From positions 1 through 21,655 of IMG/VR virus record IMGVR_UViG_3300009154_002002: a stretch of DNA of 21,655 nt; one strand, 5' to 3'. This document shows, in pieces, positions 19,758 through 21,655 of the stretch (its first letter is position 1; each line of letters begins with the position of its first letter). Source of the stretch: a virus. The position numbers and the translations under genes were made by a program. Under the pieces are notes generated by a model. The model saw only the letters and a program-made list of their open reading frames with translations, did no database searches and was not told the DNA's origin.

Positions 19758-20751
19758 ATTGATATTCCTTTACAAGTGGTTTGCTGAGTATTTCAGCAAT
19801 AGGTTGAACATTCTCACTAAGTTTAATAAGTTCATACTTGGAGCAGAACTTAATCAATTGTGTACCAATCTGACGGTTTTCTTTAGGATTAATTCCAATT
19901 AGTGCAGCGTCAATAGCATCACGAATTTCTTCGGGCTGTGCAGTGAGATCAACAAGCACACGGTTTTCTTCATATCGGTCAAGCACACGGTGTTCCGCAC
20001 CATTATGATCAACCCAACGTTGCAGCATCATATTATTCCATGCATAGCCTTTGCGATCACGGTCAGCATAAGCCTCTACCAGACCTACCTTTTTGGTACT
20101 GCCCTTAGTACGAACGCCAGGATTTGCAGTCATAATATTATCTGTGGGGTCACCACGCATACATTTCTCAAAGAGGATAAACTTAGGATCACCGACAGTC
20201 TTTGGTGCTTTAGTAAGTTTATCCATAACAGTCTTGCCGTTATCTTCAAAGAAACCTTGTAGAGTGATATATTGATTGGTCATACCATTATAAATGGTAA
20301 CCTTATCGCTAAGCAACTGATAAAAATCAGTATCGTTGGATAGGATGATGTGTTCATCATTAGGATGAAGCGCAGTCCAACGAGCGATGATATCATCTGC
20401 TTCTGCACGTTCAACACGAATTACGCTGCAGTTTGTGCGTTCATCAATCCATTTGGTAAATTCACTATAAACTTCCCAAAACTCTTTATCTTCTTCTGCT
20501 TCACGAACTGTCATCTTAGACTTAACAACAGCACGATTTGCCTTATAAGTTGTGTTATGATCTTTGCGCCAGCTACGTGCCTCAAGAGCAAAGATAACGT
20601 GGTCTGGCTTATGCAGACGATGCATTTTCTGTATGACATTGAACATAATATGCAATGCCAATCCAATCTTTTGCCAAGTATCTGCGCTACGTGCAGTAGA
20701 GTGACGTGCACGAGCGAACAGGTTTGCTGTATCTACGAGAAGATATTTCAT
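19750..20751 (-). CDS. rnh: T4 RNase H-like 5'-3' exonuclease (FEN family)
   Basis: The 333-residue protein belongs to the flap-endonuclease-like 5' nucleases, such as T4 RNase H, that remove RNA primers and flaps from lagging-strand DNA. The metal-binding acids are all visible: D7 in LLVDTAN, E57 before SWRK (aspartate in T4 RNase H), E117, D119 and D120 in VERAEADDIIAR, D140 and D142 in LSNDTDFYQL, D201 and D204 in MRGDPTDNI. The helix-hairpin-helix area follows. The start must be ATG 20751 because D7 is needed. It lies only 6 bases beyond the -10 box and has no ribosome site, so the mRNA is probably leaderless. First gene of a six-gene operon. Confidence 0.93.
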   Translation of the reverse strand: MKYLLVDTANLFARARHSTARSADTWQKIGLALHIMFNVIQKMHRLHKPDHVIFALEARSWRKDHNTTYKANRAVVKSKMTVREAEEDKEFWEVYSEFTKWIDERTNCSVIRVERAEADDIIARWTALHPNDEHIILSNDTDFYQLLSDKVTIYNGMTNQYITLQGFFEDNGKTVMDKLTKAPKTVGDPKFILFEKCMRGDPTDNIMTANPGVRTKGSTKKVGLVEAYADRDRKGYAWNNMMLQRWVDHNGAEHRVLDRYEENRVLVDLTAQPEEIRDAIDAALIGINPKENRQIGTQLIKFCSKYELIKLSENVQPIAEILSKPLVKEYQYA

Positions 20752-20757
20752 AATACT

Positions 20758-20786
20758 AATATAATACCTAGTTAGGGGTTTGTCAA
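20758..20786 (-). promoter_or_regulatory. Promoter for the rnh operon (leaderless)
   Basis: Minus strand TTGACA (20781-20786), 17 bp spacer, TATATT (20758-20763). The other ten TTGACA promoters here use a 16 bp spacer and are followed by a 25-40 base leader with GGAG; this one places the start codon where transcription should begin. Confidence 0.87.
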
Positions 20787-20789
20787 GTA

Positions 20790-21233
20790 TTAACTGAATT
20801 CACTGAGTCCATCACCTAAATCACGGCGATTGACATAACGGCTTGTGCCGTCAGGATTTTGTTGTGTACTTGGCTGTGAACTATTAATGATATTGCGAGC
20901 AACATCATTTAGCCACGCATCAACGAGTGCCTCTGGATTTACACCACGATAGCCGTTTTGACGTAGCATCTCAATAAACTCTGCATTCCAATCAAGTTCC
21001 ATAGAACCAATTTGTGGATTAGCAGGATCAAAGTCAAACTTTATAACCTTGACTTGCGGTTCAATTTGTGAAGCAGTTGTTTCCTCAACAACCTTCTTCA
21101 CACGTGGTTTACGAGGTTTCTTAGGTTTTGTGCTAGTTTTAGTAGAGGCTAGTGGTGCGCTTTCTGTAACAACAGCAGAAGCGTTAGCGTCATTGTTTGT
21201 TGATTTACCAAGTAGTTTGTCGAGAAATCCCAT
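20790..21233 (-). CDS. Conserved T4-like phage protein with amphipathic N terminus
   Basis: The 147-residue protein starts with a possible amphipathic helix (MGFLDKLLGKS), then a disordered Ser/Thr/Ala and Lys/Pro-rich linker (KPKKPRKPRVKK near 38-48) and a folded C-terminal half with VIKFDFDPANPQIGSMELDW, NAEFIEMLRQNGYRGVNPEA and VDAWLNDVARNI. From memory the ELDWN.EFI..L...GY.G..PE..VD.W pattern is conserved in marine T4-like phages, function unknown. AAGGTGAT precedes the ATG, 8 bases after the stop of the secreted protein gene with which it forms a two-gene operon. Confidence 0.85.
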   Translation of the reverse strand: MGFLDKLLGKSTNNDANASAVVTESAPLASTKTSTKPKKPRKPRVKKVVEETTASQIEPQVKVIKFDFDPANPQIGSMELDWNAEFIEMLRQNGYRGVNPEALVDAWLNDVARNIINSSQPSTQQNPDGTSRYVNRRDLGDGLSEFS

Positions 21234-21241
21234 ATATCACC

Positions 21242-21562
21242 TTATTGTTGCCAGCACTGACGTTGACGACCTACATAATTGCCCCATGCATCATACACAG
21301 GAACCAAGCGACAAAACGTCTGCGGCTGATAGTATTGTGGTTGTGGATAATATTGTGGTTGACCATAATACTGTTGTTGGTTCTGTTGCGCCATACCGCC
21401 TAGAATACCACCAACAATCAACCCACCAACCAGAGGAGCAACCCAATTGCCACCATTGCCACCACCACCGCCATAATGACGATGCCCGTTCCAGTCAGCA
21501 TTTACTGCCGTTGCGGTAAATAATGTTGCGGCTGCGAGTAAGATTGCTAGGGTTTTACGCAT
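21242..21562 (-). CDS. Secreted glycine-zipper and QYY-repeat protein
   Basis: The 106-residue protein has a classic Sec signal peptide (MRKTLAILLAAATLFTATA, cleavage likely after VNA at 22). The mature part has HYGGGGGNGGNW, a glycine-zipper-like hydrophobic stretch (APLVGGLIVGGILGGMAQ), a Gln/Tyr repeat (YYGQPQYYPQPQYYQPQ) and a C-terminal segment with two cysteines (FCRLVPVYDAWGNYVGR, QRQCWQQ) that could form a disulfide. Export to the periplasm or outer membrane is expected. It resembles short host envelope proteins and may alter the infected cell surface or aid lysis; that is inference. ATG 21562 has GGAGAGAACC upstream. Own promoter. Confidence 0.87.
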   Translation of the reverse strand: MRKTLAILLAAATLFTATAVNADWNGHRHYGGGGGNGGNWVAPLVGGLIVGGILGGMAQQNQQQYYGQPQYYPQPQYYQPQTFCRLVPVYDAWGNYVGRQRQCWQQ

Positions 21563-21589
21563 GGTGGTTCTCTCCAATTGACTATAACC

Positions 21590-21617
21590 AATATAACATA
21601 TTTATCGGGTTTGTCAA
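21590..21617 (-). promoter_or_regulatory. Promoter for the secreted protein operon
   Basis: Minus strand TTGACA (21612-21617), 16 bp spacer, TATATT (21590-21595) with extended TGT, followed by the family A leader TTATAGTCAATTGGAGAG. The last 38 bases of the window hold no recognisable gene; two short minus-strand frames end there and could be the tail of an upstream gene. Confidence 0.9.
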
Positions 21618-21655
21618 GGGCTAATTTAATCTATTTTTTGCCTCAAATTGGGCAA

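Noticed and set aside
21618-21655. Possible terminator hairpin at the right edge (TTGCC with GGCAA)
   Set aside because: On the minus strand it is followed by A residues, not T, and the stem is only 5 bp.

Overview
The window reads as part of a large, AT-rich tailed-phage genome of the T4-like (marine or freshwater myovirus) type. Supporting signs are densely packed genes with 1-17 bp overlaps, clear GGAG-type ribosome sites, a phage thymidylate synthase and dihydrofolate reductase pair, a T4 RNase H-like 5'-3' exonuclease, a GIY-YIG homing endonuclease with NUMOD3 motifs, a MoxR ATPase with a VWA/zincin partner, and many small genes each behind its own promoter. I see no rRNA, tRNA, integrase or CRISPR array. 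The host is probably a proteobacterium; an ArfA-like gene hints at the beta or gamma class, but this is inference.

The left arm (1-7433, plus strand) is one overlapping operon. It holds the tail of one radical-SAM-like gene, three complete radical SAM genes with an N-terminal twitch/SPASM-like cysteine domain, a 369-residue unknown protein and a 517-residue protein with repeated modules that resembles phage glycosyltransferase-like proteins. A homing endonuclease gene sits antisense between radical SAM genes two and three of the complete set.

The right arm (7413-21655) is entirely on the minus strand and converges on the left arm with a 21 bp gene overlap. Read in the direction of transcription from the right edge it holds: a secreted glycine-rich protein and a conserved phage protein; an RNase H/exonuclease operon with five small genes; an ArfA-like 39-residue gene coupled to a 215-residue protein; seven further small genes; the MoxR and VWA pair, separated by a terminator fused to a promoter; and a long operon of eight genes after one 74-residue gene. 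That operon runs through three conserved phage proteins, folA-like, thyA-like, an NAD-dependent epimerase/dehydratase, a DegT-type aminotransferase and a Gfo/Idh/MocA oxidoreductase. The last three would make an amino-sugar nucleotide, and the adjacent radical SAM/glycosyltransferase-like arm is a plausible user of it.

Eleven minus-strand promoters share TTGACA, a 16 bp spacer (17 in one case), and mostly an extended -10 of TGnTATATT type. Several are near-identical cassettes of about 54 bp, and in four places the upstream gene's TGA stop codon lies inside the -35 box. The most notable items are the ArfA-like miniprotein, the four-gene radical SAM array with its unknown partners, the shuffled promoter cassettes, and a probably leaderless exonuclease mRNA.
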